A DNA stretch of 20,000 nucleotides from Adiantum capillus-veneris (lineage: Eukaryota; Streptophyta; Polypodiopsida; Polypodiales; Pteridaceae). Location: assembly GCA_014529385.2 (NCBI GenBank), contig CM043944.1, positions 73,782,384 to 73,802,383 of the forward strand, read 5' to 3'. The position numbers were made by a program, and so were the translations under genes. Positions within the stretch are counted from its first letter, which is position 1. Every line of letters begins with the position of its first letter. Under the pieces are notes generated by a model. The model had not been told where the DNA came from. It ran no database searches and saw only the letters and a list, made by a program, of their open reading frames with translations. This document shows, piece by piece, positions 1 through 9,045 of the stretch.

Positions 1-459
1 CACCCAACTTTGGCATTGACTTCGGCGACATTGACTATAGATTCACACGCTCTCTAGCATTGTAGAGAGTGAGACAAAGAGATAGTTTGTCAATAGTGGG
101 AGGCAAGTTACAAATTGCCATTAGCAGCATTTCTATGCATTTGAAGAGCAATTTCCATACGTGTTTTGCCATGATGTATGTTCTATGTGGTATTTCCTAT
201 GAATAGCCATTGATGGCTTTGTAGGAGACAGCTCTAAAATACAGATTTGCATGCACAGGGCCCGGCATTGGCTATTTTGACACAGGAAAATCTGCGAGCA
301 TCTTTGATAGTGATAGGTGTTTACAAGAATTTTAGTGATATTTTGGATGCATATGGTTTATATGTGACTAGCACTTGAGAGGGATTGTGCTCTATTGAGA
401 GAATTTTTTGTAGGGAGCTAACATTTGTAACTTTTCTCACATTTCAGTGTCACCCATTT
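1..459. other. No supported gene; possible upstream flank of copia remnant
   Basis: I see no coding region or RNA gene that I can support here. The stretch lies directly 5' of recognisable Ty1/copia integrase sequence, so it may be the decayed gag, protease and integrase core of that element. All three plus-strand frames carry many stops, and I could not find the gag zinc knuckle, the protease DSG motif or the integrase DDE residues. Confidence 0.4.
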
Positions 460-483
460 GAGCACATGTCCAATAGTCTTGTA

Positions 484-761
484 GTGATAATTTTATGTTT
501 TGTATATACGTTGTGTTGTGTGACAGTGGTGCATATAATCAATAAATTGCCTAGTAAACCATTGAACTACAAGATTCCATAGGAGATGTGGATAGTCAAG
601 AAGCTTATTTATGGTAGATTATGTGTGTTTGGGTGTGAGGCATTCTCACATGTGCCAAAAGATCTTAAAAAGAAGTTGGACCCCAAGTCACACAAATGCA
701 TCTTCATTGGCTATGGTGTAAATGGAAAGATGACTTATCGTTTTTGGTACCCAAAATCTTG
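484..761 (+). pseudogene. Copia integrase C-terminal remnant
   Basis: Frame 1 reads the conserved end of copia integrase, which joins element cDNA to host DNA. Visible landmarks are an INKLPSKPLN-like segment, then a proline and EMW, then VFGCEAF and a KLDPKSHKCIFIGYG block ending near 720. These correspond to the family patterns INR.P.KAL, P.E.W, FGC.A and KLD.K..KC.F.GY. An in-frame TAG at 580-582 falls between the proline and EMW, and a TGA follows at 762. The catalytic core further upstream is not recognisable. Confidence 0.85.
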
Positions 762-1107
762 AAGAGTTATTTGCAGCTCACAACCGATATTTAATGAATC
801 AAAGATGTAGAGACAGCCTGTGAAAGAGGTTGAGTAATGTAGAGTGAGATTCGAGAATGGAGCCTCAAGTCCAATTACACAAATGACTCAGTCTACTAGT
901 GATGTACCCACCTCTAGTAGTGCTCCAGAGAGAGCGACTCTTGAGAGAGAAAAGTTAAGCAGTCATGTAGTGAGGAGACCTACATGTGTATTGTGTGCCC
1001 TTGAGAGGTTTCAGCCAAAATTAGACTATCTATTGGTCATAGACTACATAGAGCCTACCTGCTACCAAGAAGCTAGTCAAATGGAAGATAGGATGTAGGG
1101 GGAGTAG

Positions 1108-1881
1108 ACCATGCAATCTGAGTATAACTTGATTATGGCAAATGAGGCTTGGGAACTGAGTGAGTTTTCAGAGGGCAAACAAGCCTTGCCTTGCAAATGG
1201 ATGTATAAGAAGAAGTACACGACAAAAGATCCCAAGCCTAAGTATAATGCTAGATTGGTTTCTAAGGAACTCAAGTAGAAGAAAGGCATGGACTTTGATG
1301 AAATTTCTCTCCAGTAGTCAAGATGACTACATTGCATCCCATGCTTGGACTAGTAGCCACTGAGGACATGGACTTGGTCCAAGTCTATGTGAAGACATCA
1401 TTTCTTCATGGGGGTCTTGATGAGTCTACATGAAACATCAAGAGGGTTTTGAAGTCAAACCTAAGAAGTCTACAAAGGCAGAACTAGTGTGTAGATTGTG
1501 TAATCCACTGTATGGCCTAAAAAAAGGCTCAAGACGATGGTACATGAATTTTGACAAGTATATGCAGTCCCAAGGGTATGAAAGGAGCCAAGAAGATCAT
1601 TGCTTGTATACCCAAAGTTGAACAATGGTTCCCTTATCATCTTGATATTTTATGTTGATGATATGCTCATTGTTTCTGGTGAGAGGTCTAAAGACGAGAT
1701 TTCCATTTTGAAACATCCACTTAGCATACGATTTTCTATAAAAGATTCAGGAGATGTGAATCACTTTCTTGGTATGCAAATCAAGCGAGATCAAAAGCAT
1801 AGAATACTAGAGTTGTCACAGAAAAAGTATATCCACAAGGTCTTGCAACATTTTAATATGCAAGGTGGGAAGCTACATTGA
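1108..1881 (+). pseudogene. Copia reverse transcriptase remnant
   Basis: In a live element this domain copies the RNA into cDNA. It opens with a WELSEF..GKQALPCKWMYKKKY block (frame 1), continues in frame 3 with SPVVKMTTLHPMLGLVATED, moves to frame 2 with GFEV and NPLYGLKKGSRRWY, and returns to frame 1 with YVDDML at 1651-1662. The YVDD pair is kept, but the motif A aspartate seen in the family (DVKTAFLHG) is a tyrosine here (TAT at 1386-1388). There is an in-frame TAG near 1276. Three frame changes make it non-functional. Confidence 0.9.
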
Positions 1882-1890
1882 GTACCCCCA

Positions 1891-2169
1891 ATGCATGCAT
1901 ATGAAAAACTTAGCAAGAATGATGCTCCCAAGTCTGATGCTAAGAAATCAGAAATGGCCAAGGTGCCATATTCTTCAACAGTCGGCAGTCTTATGTCTGC
2001 CATGGTAGCCACAAGATCGGACATTGGTTTTGCAATGGGAGTGGTTAGCAAATTTATGGAAAATCTTGGTAGAAAGCACTGGAAAGTAGTGAAGCACGTC
2101 TTGAAATATTTGAAAGGTGGTTTTCACATTGCATGGAGATTATGGGTGCAAGGTGAAGCCACACATTGA
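1891..2169 (+). pseudogene. Copia RNase H region, N-terminal part only
   Basis: Same frame as the YVDD segment, after a TGA at 1879-1881. It contains a VPYSSTVGSLMSAMVATRSD block and a KHWKVVKHVLKYLKGG block, both standard between RT and RNase H in copia elements. The catalytic RNase H segment that should follow is absent; the frame stops at 2167-2169 and later sequence shows no resemblance. This looks like a truncation rather than plain point decay. Confidence 0.85.
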
Positions 2170-3730
2170 TATAGTGAAAAAACCTTTGAAAAGTGACGAC
2201 CTTTTTTTCCTTTTCAAATTAGCATTTTGCTTACCCAAGGAACTAGATTTAGAGTGATTGTTGTTGATCTTGCCCTTGCATTTGTTTTACATAACTTGAT
2301 ATATGCCATCCATATGCAAAGGTTTGTCTTCTTAGATTTCTCATCATCTAATAAAAAACCAACAAATTCTTTTATGTAAAAAGATGCAAGATCAGCATAG
2401 ATAGATAGAACCAGCAAATATAAAAGTACAAAGACCATGGAAATAAATGAATTGAGCTTCTTTGAAATCTTCTATTCATATAGAATCATCTCCTCTATTT
2501 TTAGAAATCATTTTATAGATCTTGGATCTTTGCACGATGACCAACTATATGGCACCCTCCTACATCTCAACCTTATCAAGTTGTCTCTTCTAATATTCAA
2601 AATATGATGTCCCCAACATGTTTTGAAGTCTTGTATGTGGTGCGATTATACCTTTATGGTCAAAGAAATCTCACCCATAGCTGAGGAAATCTTATGGGTG
2701 ATAGATGCATCATCTATAAGATCTCCCTTGCACGTTTTGAAGTCTTATATGTGGTGTGATTATACCTTTATGGTCAAGAAAATCTTAGCCATAGCATGTG
2801 CATCTTAGTGTTCCATTTTTCTGCTCTAGATTAGTTGCCGCCGTTTGGTAACAACAACTGCACCATGTCTCTCACCATGTATAGGTGTTGCTTATGCAAC
2901 ATAAATGTAGAGTAACTAGTCTTCACATGTGAGCACTCTAAAGATGTCTTTTTTTGCACTCTAGGCCATAATGGATGCACACGAAGAGGCCAAAGAACAA
3001 CACTAAAGTTGCAGACCCTCCCAAATTTTTTATTGCCTCCCAAACCCTCACCAAATGGTATGTTGCCTCACAAACTCATCAAAGATTACTTTGATGTAAG
3101 AAGTGAGACAAGAGGGTGCTAGCAATGCTATTTAAAATGTTGAATGTTTCTCTAATACCAATCTTTGAAACTAGGGCTAAATGAATGCATACACAAAGCT
3201 TGAAGAGGAAGGAGAAGCTCATGGGAGTACAAGGAAAGAAGTTGTGTTACTTATTAATCAAGTAAAATCAAGCCCTAGGGCTATGTCCCACTGAAGTATT
3301 GCAATCCATCATTCCAAATGAGGCTTAGAATGGATTGAATCCATCCATTGGTCACTTGTGTGTTTGGTTCCTTGGTTTATGTTTTGCTACCTTATCAACA
3401 ATGAAAAAATTTGGATGATAAGGCTGTGAGCTATATTTTTGTTGTTATCAATCCAGAAAGCAAAGGTTATAGGTTGTATCATTTGCAAAACAAATTGTAT
3501 CTTGATTAGTCAAAATGTTGTTTTGGTGGAAGATGCAGTTCAATCCTAATTAGGTAACTCTTGCATATAGTTACTATTGTTTTGCTATGGCTAACTAGCA
3601 CCCATCCTCGTTCTTGCCCTTGCCTTGGGTACTGTGCAATGCCAAAAAGTTTTGGCAAATCTTCTACTACTTGGAAACAACTTTAATCAAACCATGTCCC
3701 CTTTATGAGCATAAAGACATGAATGCCTAC
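2170..3730. other. Non-coding intergenic DNA
   Basis: AT-rich sequence with only short chance reading frames. None shows a domain, a codon pattern or a plausible start context. Apart from the imperfect repeat at 2602-2794 and a weak local repetition near 3029-3081 (two GCCTC-CAAAC-type blocks), I see nothing defined. It may contain old transposon debris that I cannot name. Confidence 0.5.
2602..2794. repeat. Imperfect direct repeat, period 114 bp
   Basis: The block 2620-2680 recurs at 2734-2794 with about six differences in 61 positions and a constant offset of 114. Both copies carry GTTTTGAAGTCTT and GATTATACCTTTATGGTCAA, and end in CCATAG. Weaker similarity reaches left to about 2602 and 2716. 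This is a two-copy tandem remnant, perhaps part of a larger array or a transposon UTR. Confidence 0.8.
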
Positions 3731-3731
3731 G

Positions 3732-3739
3732 TATATAAG
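3732..3739 (+). promoter_or_regulatory. TATA-box-like TATATAAG
   Basis: TATATAAG matches the plant TATA-box form. It lies about 930 bases upstream of the preferred ATG at 4667, with a GA microsatellite beginning about 55 bases later, in the zone that would be early 5' UTR. Motifs of this kind are common by chance in AT-rich DNA, so the link to the downstream gene is inference. Confidence 0.25.
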
Positions 3740-3789
3740 AACTTTGACTAATATGGAAGAAAAAAAAATATCGACACACCCACAAACAC

Positions 3790-3793
<4 letters not shown>

Positions 3794-3848
<55 letters not shown>
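3794..3848. repeat. (GA)n microsatellite
   Basis: About 27 uninterrupted GA dinucleotides, followed by a short GAA run to about 3862. Reading frames through it give only repeating Arg-Glu or Leu-Ser and are not genes. Confidence 0.98.
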
Positions 3849-3851
<3 letters not shown>

Positions 3852-3947
3852 GAAGAAGAAGACAATTTTTTCCTTTGTAGGAAGCAATCCCAAGAGACCT
3901 TCAATATCTATCTGAAAAGTCTTGGACATAAGACCTGTTTAGTTAGA

Positions 3948-3948
<1 letters not shown>

Positions 3949-3989
<41 letters not shown>
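3949..3989. repeat. (AC)n microsatellite
   Basis: About 20 AC dinucleotides, 100 bases after the GA tract. It forms the second half of a GA/CA pair that recurs in two other places in this window. Confidence 0.98.
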
Positions 3990-3992
<3 letters not shown>

Positions 3993-4181
3993 AATAGATA
4001 TACACGCATAACCGCATATTTCTCTTTTGTATTATGTATGACAAAATTGTTATCACGAACGGTGACGGTCGTGTACCTAAGGTGGTGCTCGAACACGGCT
4101 TAGATATTATTACTTTTATGAATAACTAAGCCTCATACATGCTGACATGGGTGGCTTAGAGCTAGTTCACCTGATGGCTGG

Positions 4182-4201
4182 GTTGCCAACCAGTTGGCAA
4201 C
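4182..4201. repeat. Short perfect inverted repeat
   Basis: GTTGCCAAC at 4182-4190 is followed after two bases by its reverse complement GTTGGCAAC at 4193-4201. GTTGGCAAC occurs again at 4477-4485. It could form a small hairpin in a 5' leader or be a paired protein-binding site; nothing here distinguishes these. Confidence 0.7.
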
Positions 4202-4243
4202 AAGTTGCAAGTTATTCCTATTCCCGTGAACAAGTTTCTGGAG

Positions 4244-4424
4244 GTAACGAGTTCTCGGTTGTGAGTCAGTTGCACTTCTGCTCCACCTCCAAGGGGTGAA
4301 GAAAGAAGGCAACCGTAGATACAACAATGGGGGTCTCCAATCAGCGCCGATTTACACTAAAGGAAACGATGCATTTTTAGGAAGTTAAGGACTTCCTCTC
4401 TCCTCTCTCTTACCTGCGTTGCAG
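4244..4424 (+). other. Possible 5'-UTR intron
   Basis: GAG|GTAACG at 4241-4249 is a good plant 5' splice site. At 4391-4424 a pyrimidine-rich stretch ends in TTGCAG, a good 3' splice site. Together they define a 181-base intron whose 3' end lies about 240 bases before the ATG at 4667. Introns in 5' leaders are common in plant genes. This is inferred from signals only; there is no transcript evidence. Confidence 0.3.
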
Positions 4425-4638
4425 AGAAAACCGCTGGCACATGAACAAGGCTGGACGAGTGCGCGGTTGAGAACTTGTTGGCAACCAGCACACCCTGTGA
4501 ACTGGCCCTTGGTTGTAAAATTTGGAGTTTTTGGGTTATAGCTATAGTAAGGTCTAGTGGTAGTATAATCCATTGGTCGCGAAGGTATTGCGAAATGCAG
4601 GTTACGTCGGTTGACCGGGTGGAAGCGCGGGCGAGAGA

Positions 4639-4664
4639 GGGGGGGGGGTGGGGGTGGGGGAGGG
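4639..4664 (+). promoter_or_regulatory. G-quadruplex motif abutting the start codon
   Basis: Four G runs of 10, 5, 5 and 3 are separated by single T, T and A bases. This meets the strict quadruplex pattern with one-base loops. It ends two bases before the ATG at 4667 on the sense strand, so a transcript would carry it at the ribosome entry point. Known 5'-UTR quadruplexes usually lower translation; that this one does so is inference. Confidence 0.6.
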
Positions 4665-4666
4665 AG

Positions 4667-5512
4667 ATGGCTAGCCCCATCGACAGGATTGCAGACTATG
4701 TGCTCTCCGCGGCCGCAATGGCGGCAGTGGGCGGGCTGCTACGTCTTTTCCCACCGCCTGCAGGATCAGGACCCTCGCCGCCAGACGACGACAAGCATGA
4801 GCTGAAGAATGGGCCGCCCACGCCGCCTCCCTCTCCCTCCTCCACCTCCCCGCCCTCTCCTCCCTCCTGCTCTCCCTCCCCCCCCTGCCCTCCTCCAAGA
4901 AAAGGCCCCATTCCCTTCCGCTCTCGCTCTCTTTGTGAACGGCCCAAGAGTGCCTCTCGCTCCCTCAGCCACCTTGTAAGAAGATCAGCTTCCTTCCTCT
5001 CTCCTCCCTCTTCACTTAAGCACTCCCCTTTTCCTAACCCGCCCTCAATACCCACATCCTCCCCCTCCTCCTCCTCCTCCTCCTCCGCCTCTCCTTCTTC
5101 CCCTTCTCCTTCCCCATCATCATCCTCCTCCTCCCACCTCCCTCTTTCGTCCTCTCCTTCCCCCATCACCCCTCTCCACGTAACCTCGCCTTCCTCCCCT
5201 TCCCATTACAAACATTGCCCCCATATCCATCCCCATACCCCACTCGATCATCATCAACATCACTCCTTCCACCCATGTTGTGGTGCTCACTCTCAAGATA
5301 ATGATGGCGATCGGACCTCCTTCAACTTTATCTCTACGACATCGCGACCTCGACACAATCCTAGATCATCACCACAACAATACAGTTTCATTCGATCAAC
5401 AACATTCTTCGAAATTGTTCTCCTGGTTATAGTGTTTTCAGTATTCTCTTACATTGTTGGTCTTGTCAGAGAAAATTATCCCGAGAAAGTCACCACTACT
5501 ATAATAAAATAG
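4667..5512 (+). CDS. Pro/Ser/His-rich protein with C-terminal membrane anchor
   Basis: This 281-residue ORF is the best host-gene candidate. Residues 1-28 form a short, moderately hydrophobic N-terminus; 29-80 are Pro/Ser-rich with acidic DDD at 40-42; 81-120 are basic with Ser/Arg motifs such as RRSAS; 121-180 are almost pure Ser/Pro; 181-205 are His/Cys-rich (HPH, DHHQHH, CC). One strong membrane segment spans about 247-267, with 14 residues after it. That shape suggests a tail-anchored or single-pass protein with a long cytosolic tail, which is inference. I chose 4667 because GAGATGGCT fits plant start context; an in-frame ATG at 4595 would add 24 residues of G-run translation. The ORF is much more GC-rich than its flanks and has no internal stops. 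I do not recognise the family. Undetected introns, or a low-complexity artefact, remain possible. Confidence 0.55.
   Translation: MASPIDRIADYVLSAAAMAAVGGLLRLFPPPAGSGPSPPDDDKHELKNGPPTPPPSPSSTSPPSPPSCSPSPPCPPPRKGPIPFRSRSLCERPKSASRSLSHLVRRSASFLSPPSSLKHSPFPNPPSIPTSSPSSSSSSSASPSSPSPSPSSSSSSHLPLSSSPSPITPLHVTSPSSPSHYKHCPHIHPHTPLDHHQHHSFHPCCGAHSQDNDGDRTSFNFISTTSRPRHNPRSSPQQYSFIRSTTFFEIVLLVIVFSVFSYIVGLVRENYPEKVTTTIIK
5503..5508 (+). promoter_or_regulatory. AATAAA motif at gene end
   Basis: AATAAA overlaps the last codons of the 4667-5512 ORF, just before its TAG. Plant poly(A) signals are loose, and this one lies too close to the stop to be the sole signal. It is a weak candidate. Confidence 0.2.
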
Positions 5513-6065
5513 GTTGCTCAACAGACAAGCATTAAACTATCTATATATTCAAGACAATTTTAGTGCTTTTGTTTGCTACCTCTTTAAACTAAGTGCTTCA
5601 TAAAGTTGTGATTCAAGCTCTTAGAACTGTGGAAAAAGTACTTTATGACATGCACCAACCATTTCCTATTGTTACTATGTGCACCTAAGTTGCTTATTTA
5701 CAATACTCATGACTCTTGCACATTTGCTTAATTATTTGTACTATTCATAAAGATTCTATGGAAACCTTATATCCATGAAGTTGTAAATGTCCTTTATTTA
5801 TTTTATGGAATCCTCAAATCCATGACCTTATCAATGTCCTTGGAAACCCTCCTTGTGATCTTTGTTACCTCTCTAAGTGTGCATGGTATAAGGTCTTTAG
5901 TGCATGGATTTTCATAACACTTTCTTTGTAGCATTTGTAACTTGATATATTTAGCTCTATGTATAGAAGCTTAGTTAGTATGTATACCAGGATGCAGGGA
6001 GAATAAAATCCATAGCAAGATTGCACAAGCATATAAATATATAACCACCACAAATATTTAAATAT
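5513..6065. other. AT-rich non-coding DNA, probable 3' flank
   Basis: No credible gene. A weak local repeat (TATGGAA.CCT..AATCCATGA-type blocks near 5757 and 5804, period about 47) is visible. The rest is plain AT-rich sequence that would contain the 3' UTR of the upstream gene if that gene is real. Confidence 0.5.
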
Positions 6066-6152
6066 CATAACAAATATGCTATGGAGTCCAATTTCTTATG
6101 AGAGAGAGAGAGAGAGAGAGAGTCACAACAAATATGCTATGGAGTCCAATTT

Positions 6153-6155
<3 letters not shown>
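6066..6155. repeat. Tandem duplication of a microsatellite flank, period 58 bp
   Basis: A 32-base unique block at 6066-6097 recurs at 6124-6155 with one mismatch (31 of 32). Copy 1 is followed by (AG)n at 6101-6122; copy 2 is followed by (TG)n and then (AG)n. Slippage or unequal exchange evidently duplicated flank and repeat together. Confidence 0.95.

Positions 6156-6156
<1 letters not shown>

Positions 6157-6238
<82 letters not shown>
6157..6238. repeat. Compound (TG)n-(AG)n microsatellite
   Basis: About 19 TG units (6157-6194) pass directly into about 22 AG units (6195-6238). The short ORFs across it on both strands are repeat translations. Confidence 0.98.
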
Positions 6239-6240
<2 letters not shown>

Positions 6241-7209
6241 GATGCAATGGAAGCATACGCAATGGATCAAAATCCTAACTGAGTTAGCAAGGAACTACAA
6301 AAAGCATGATATAAGTATTTCATAATCAAATGGAAAGCCAACAAAATGCAGCTTAATTATGGTAAAAGTCATTAGAACAAAACAATTATCAAGATTGAGA
6401 ACTTTTGTTCCTTACCATTGTGTGTTCTCTCTAGCTTGCCCATGAATCAGGCATGTGTATGGGCCTCATGAGCTATATATACCCTTTTGCTAGAAGAGGG
6501 CTATTAATCTCTCAACTACCTATTGAATGGGTCATGGATGCCCCATGTTTAGCCCCTTTAATTCCCTCTACTTTTAGGTCAAAGTGTCCCTCAACCAATG
6601 GAAACCTTAGTGACCCTCCTTTTTCTATAATAGACTCTTGCAATGCCTGCTCACAAGATAAGAGCACATGTATCGAGTTATGTGTTAATTAATATCATTT
6701 TATCGTCTACGTTTTCTTCAATGTCTATTAGTGTCTTGAGTACATAACACTATATGTATCAAAATAAAAGCTCATAAACTTAAACGGACTAATAGTATTA
6801 TGTCTTTGGTCATCCACATATTGCTAGAATAAGCATGATATGTGTCACATATTAGGACATCATTGGTTACAATTATCGTGCATGAATCAAGTTTCATCAA
6901 TTCCAAGTCCAAATTCATAAGCACTATAATATCATATCATCCTAAATCAAATCCATATAATCCAAATCATTTTTATCATAATATGATTGGGAAACGCACT
7001 ATAAGAGGTCAATTTATTACCGACGCCAAATTATTGACATCGTTGGCGAGCGTCAATATATGCATTGCTAAAACTGGAGGGAGATCCAATTTGCACAGAG
7101 TATCTTACTTTGTTCTGCATCAAAGGTGCCCTCAGGCCTGCGCACCATGCTACTAAGATGGATTGATTTTCAAGCCTCACAAATTTCAAAGCATTGTTGG
7201 GCGCATTTC
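6239..7209. other. Non-coding DNA between microsatellite and Ty3 element
   Basis: AT-rich, with short open frames (for example 6453-6692 and 6842-7156) that show no recognisable domain or family pattern. I do not support a gene here. A small inverted repeat (GACGCCAA near 7022 with TTGGCGAG near 7042) is visible. Confidence 0.5.
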
Positions 7210-7400
7210 TGACACCCTGTTTTTTGTAAATTTGTACATACGGACATGATGCCCAATGTCAAAAGTGTGTGTGGGATTTCTTTTTGTGGGGTTTTTAGCT
7301 TGCTTTAGCAAGCACATGTACATGCACTGCAAGTTGCTAGTCTAGTGACAACTGTCGAGCTGCTGTAAGTGCCCGTGAGTGAGTTTTTTGAAGGGAGACT

Positions 7401-7782
7401 TGTATATAACTTAAACTCATGTAAAAACTTAGAAAAGTTCAGTCAAAGTTCATAATGTTTTAGGTTTGAGCTCGTTCTGGCTTCTTGATGCCTTTGGATG
7501 CAGTTTTTTGCCCTCGACTAGCTCTCTCTACACCTAGTCTTCCTGCTACAACATCCTGTTCGTGTTGACTTTGCACATAGTTGTGTGTGGGTTCGATTTG
7601 AAGGATTTAATCAATTTTGTTGCAGAGTTTGCAGAGATTTTTTGAAGTTTGAAATCATGTCTTTTGGAGTTGGGGTTTTGGAGTTATGGTCTGTTCTCTG
7701 CAGCCTACAGTGTATGGCCACTTTGGGGTAAAACTATATAGGTTGAGTTGTGGAAACCCATACGTCTTGTGGATGATGTATG
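7401..7782 (+). repeat. 5' copy of LTR-like direct repeat (R-U5 part)
   Basis: About 380 bases shared with 13015-13394 at roughly 90% identity by hand count (about 36 differences in 372). It begins TGTATATAAC, so a TATA-like box sits at its very start. This fits transcription starting within the repeat, with U3 (about 7210-7400) lying upstream and not shared. Gag-related coding begins downstream. I could not identify the LTR end or a primer-binding site. Confidence 0.8.
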
Positions 7783-8055
7783 CTTTGAAGGGGGACTTTT
7801 AAAGTGGTTTTCTATGAAGGGGAAATCTTTGTTTTCAAGAGCATTGGTAGGCGACGTACGTAATTTTGTGCCTAAAAAGGTTTCTTCCTTCTTTGTGACA
7901 TAGTCTCTTCTGTGGCCGACGGCTAGTAAATTCCCAAGGGGACTACTCTTGTTGGATTTGAGGTGTTTCAAAGGGGTTTTCCAAAGATTTTGGTGTTCTT
8001 GTAGTGCTCTTTCAACGCTCTTGGATGACATCGCTATAGAGATATTCCAGTTTGC

Positions 8056-9045
8056 TTGTTTCCCAACAGTGCCTTGGTGCCCGCCACTAAGGAATCGCTT
8101 CAAGTTACCTTCAGTTTACAAGTTTGGAAGACATGGCGTTCTGTTTTTTGGAGTTTTGGGAAATCAAATGAAATTTCCAAAGGTTTCATTGAGAGAATGG
8201 TGTTTGCTAGCCTTCTTGCTAATAACAAGCAAGACCCAGTGTTGGTGCTACGAATCTTCTACTTCTGTTTGAAGGGAGATGCTAAGGAATGGTTGGAAGG
8301 CTACAAAAAGGGGCTACAATCAGCCCAACCTTCTCAAGTTATGACTTAGGAAATGGTAAGGCATGATTTTCTTACACACTTTCAACAGGTGGAAGACCCA
8401 CAAAAGGTATGGCAGTCTATTCAAGACTTGGTACAGGGTGAAGGCCAAACCATAGAAGACTTTGTGAAGGCATTCAATGCATTATGGACAAAGTGGTGTA
8501 CATATTTGGGGGCTGAAATTCCTCCAACCATGTTGAAGAATGATAGGTTTCTTGCAAGTTTGAGGAGTAACCTACACTTGAAGGTAGAGCTTAAGCAGCC
8601 AAGGACCTTTGAGGAGGCAATCAAAATTGCAAAGAATAAAGAGTGGAAAGCAGATTGTCTTCATCAACTTGGAATCAATGTCGAGCCAAAGATTGAAGTG
8701 AAAGCGGTAGAGCAACCAAGGGTCCTCATCAGGGAGCTAGGTTATGATCAACACGCTTCTCATGATGTGAATGCTTTTCCCAATGAGATGCAAGAGGTTG
8801 TAGGTCTTATGAAGAATCTTAGTGTGTATATGATGGTAGGTGGAAGAGGTCAAAGGTATGGATATGGACGTGGGTATGGAAGCAATGAGGGGTTTACAGG
8901 TGGTAGAGGAAGAGGCATGGCTGGAAGAGGGGATATGTTTCAATGTTACAATTGTGGTGAATGGGGTCATAAAAGCCCTCAATGTGACAAGCCAAAGAGA
9001 ATGGGTGGTGACATGTTTCCTCTTCGTCCACAAATTCCTTCTTGA
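8056..9045 (+). pseudogene. Ty3/gypsy gag (capsid and nucleocapsid)
   Basis: Gag packages the element RNA into particles. Frame 1 carries a capsid pattern: DPVLVLRIFYFCLKGDAKEW at the 5' side, then VRHDFLTHFQQV and a block centred on IEDFVKAFNALW. A CCHC zinc knuckle CYNCGEWGHKSPQC lies at 8944-8985, preceded by a Gly/Arg-rich stretch. A single in-frame TAG at 8347-8349 falls where the family normally has tryptophan (a TW-E motif). The frame ends in TGA at 9043-9045 and then continues, open, into protease. The true start is unclear; recognisable capsid begins near 8170. Confidence 0.9.

Larger units (their letters stand above)
460..2169 (+). mobile_element. Degenerate Ty1/copia retrotransposon, pol fragment
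   Basis: This is a run of copia-type polyprotein in the normal order: end of integrase, linker, reverse transcriptase and start of RNase H. The frame moves from 1 to 3 near 1305, to 2 near 1424 and back to 1 near 1610, with several in-frame stops (for example 580-582 TAG, 762-764 TGA, 1096-1098 TAG, 1879-1881 TGA). No LTR, primer-binding site or gag is seen. Similarity ends in the early RNase H region near 2169, so the 3' end is missing. It is a dead copy. Family assignment rests on residue patterns recognised by eye. Confidence 0.9.

Noticed and set aside
2214-2438. 74-codon minus-strand frame with a hydrophobic start
   Set aside because: Short, AT-driven, no family pattern; may be chance or old debris.
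2600-2800. Direct repeats considered as a CRISPR array
   Set aside because: Only two imperfect copies with one spacer, in a plant-type genome; not an array.
3683-4103. Overlapping open frames on both strands across the GA and CA tracts
   Set aside because: They are translations of dinucleotide repeats (Arg-Glu, Leu-Ser, Thr-His, Val-Cys) with no unique domain.
4671-5356. Antisense frames opposite the Pro/Ser-rich ORF
   Set aside because: Glu/Gly-rich mirrors of the sense Ser/Pro codons; no membrane segment or other non-repetitive feature.
6453-7156. Small plus-strand frames of 79 and 104 codons
   Set aside because: No recognisable motif or repeat structure; size expected by chance.
7590-7610. 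GGGTTCGATTTG resembling a tRNA B box, also in the 3' repeat
   Set aside because: Lacks the trailing CC of the B box and any acceptor stem or anticodon arm; belongs to the LTR-like repeat.
8347-9045. In-frame TAG and TGA in gag as programmed readthrough or RNA-editing sites
   Set aside because: The element has many other stops and frame changes, so decay is the simpler reading. Fern stop-codon editing is organellar, and these are nuclear transposon sequences.
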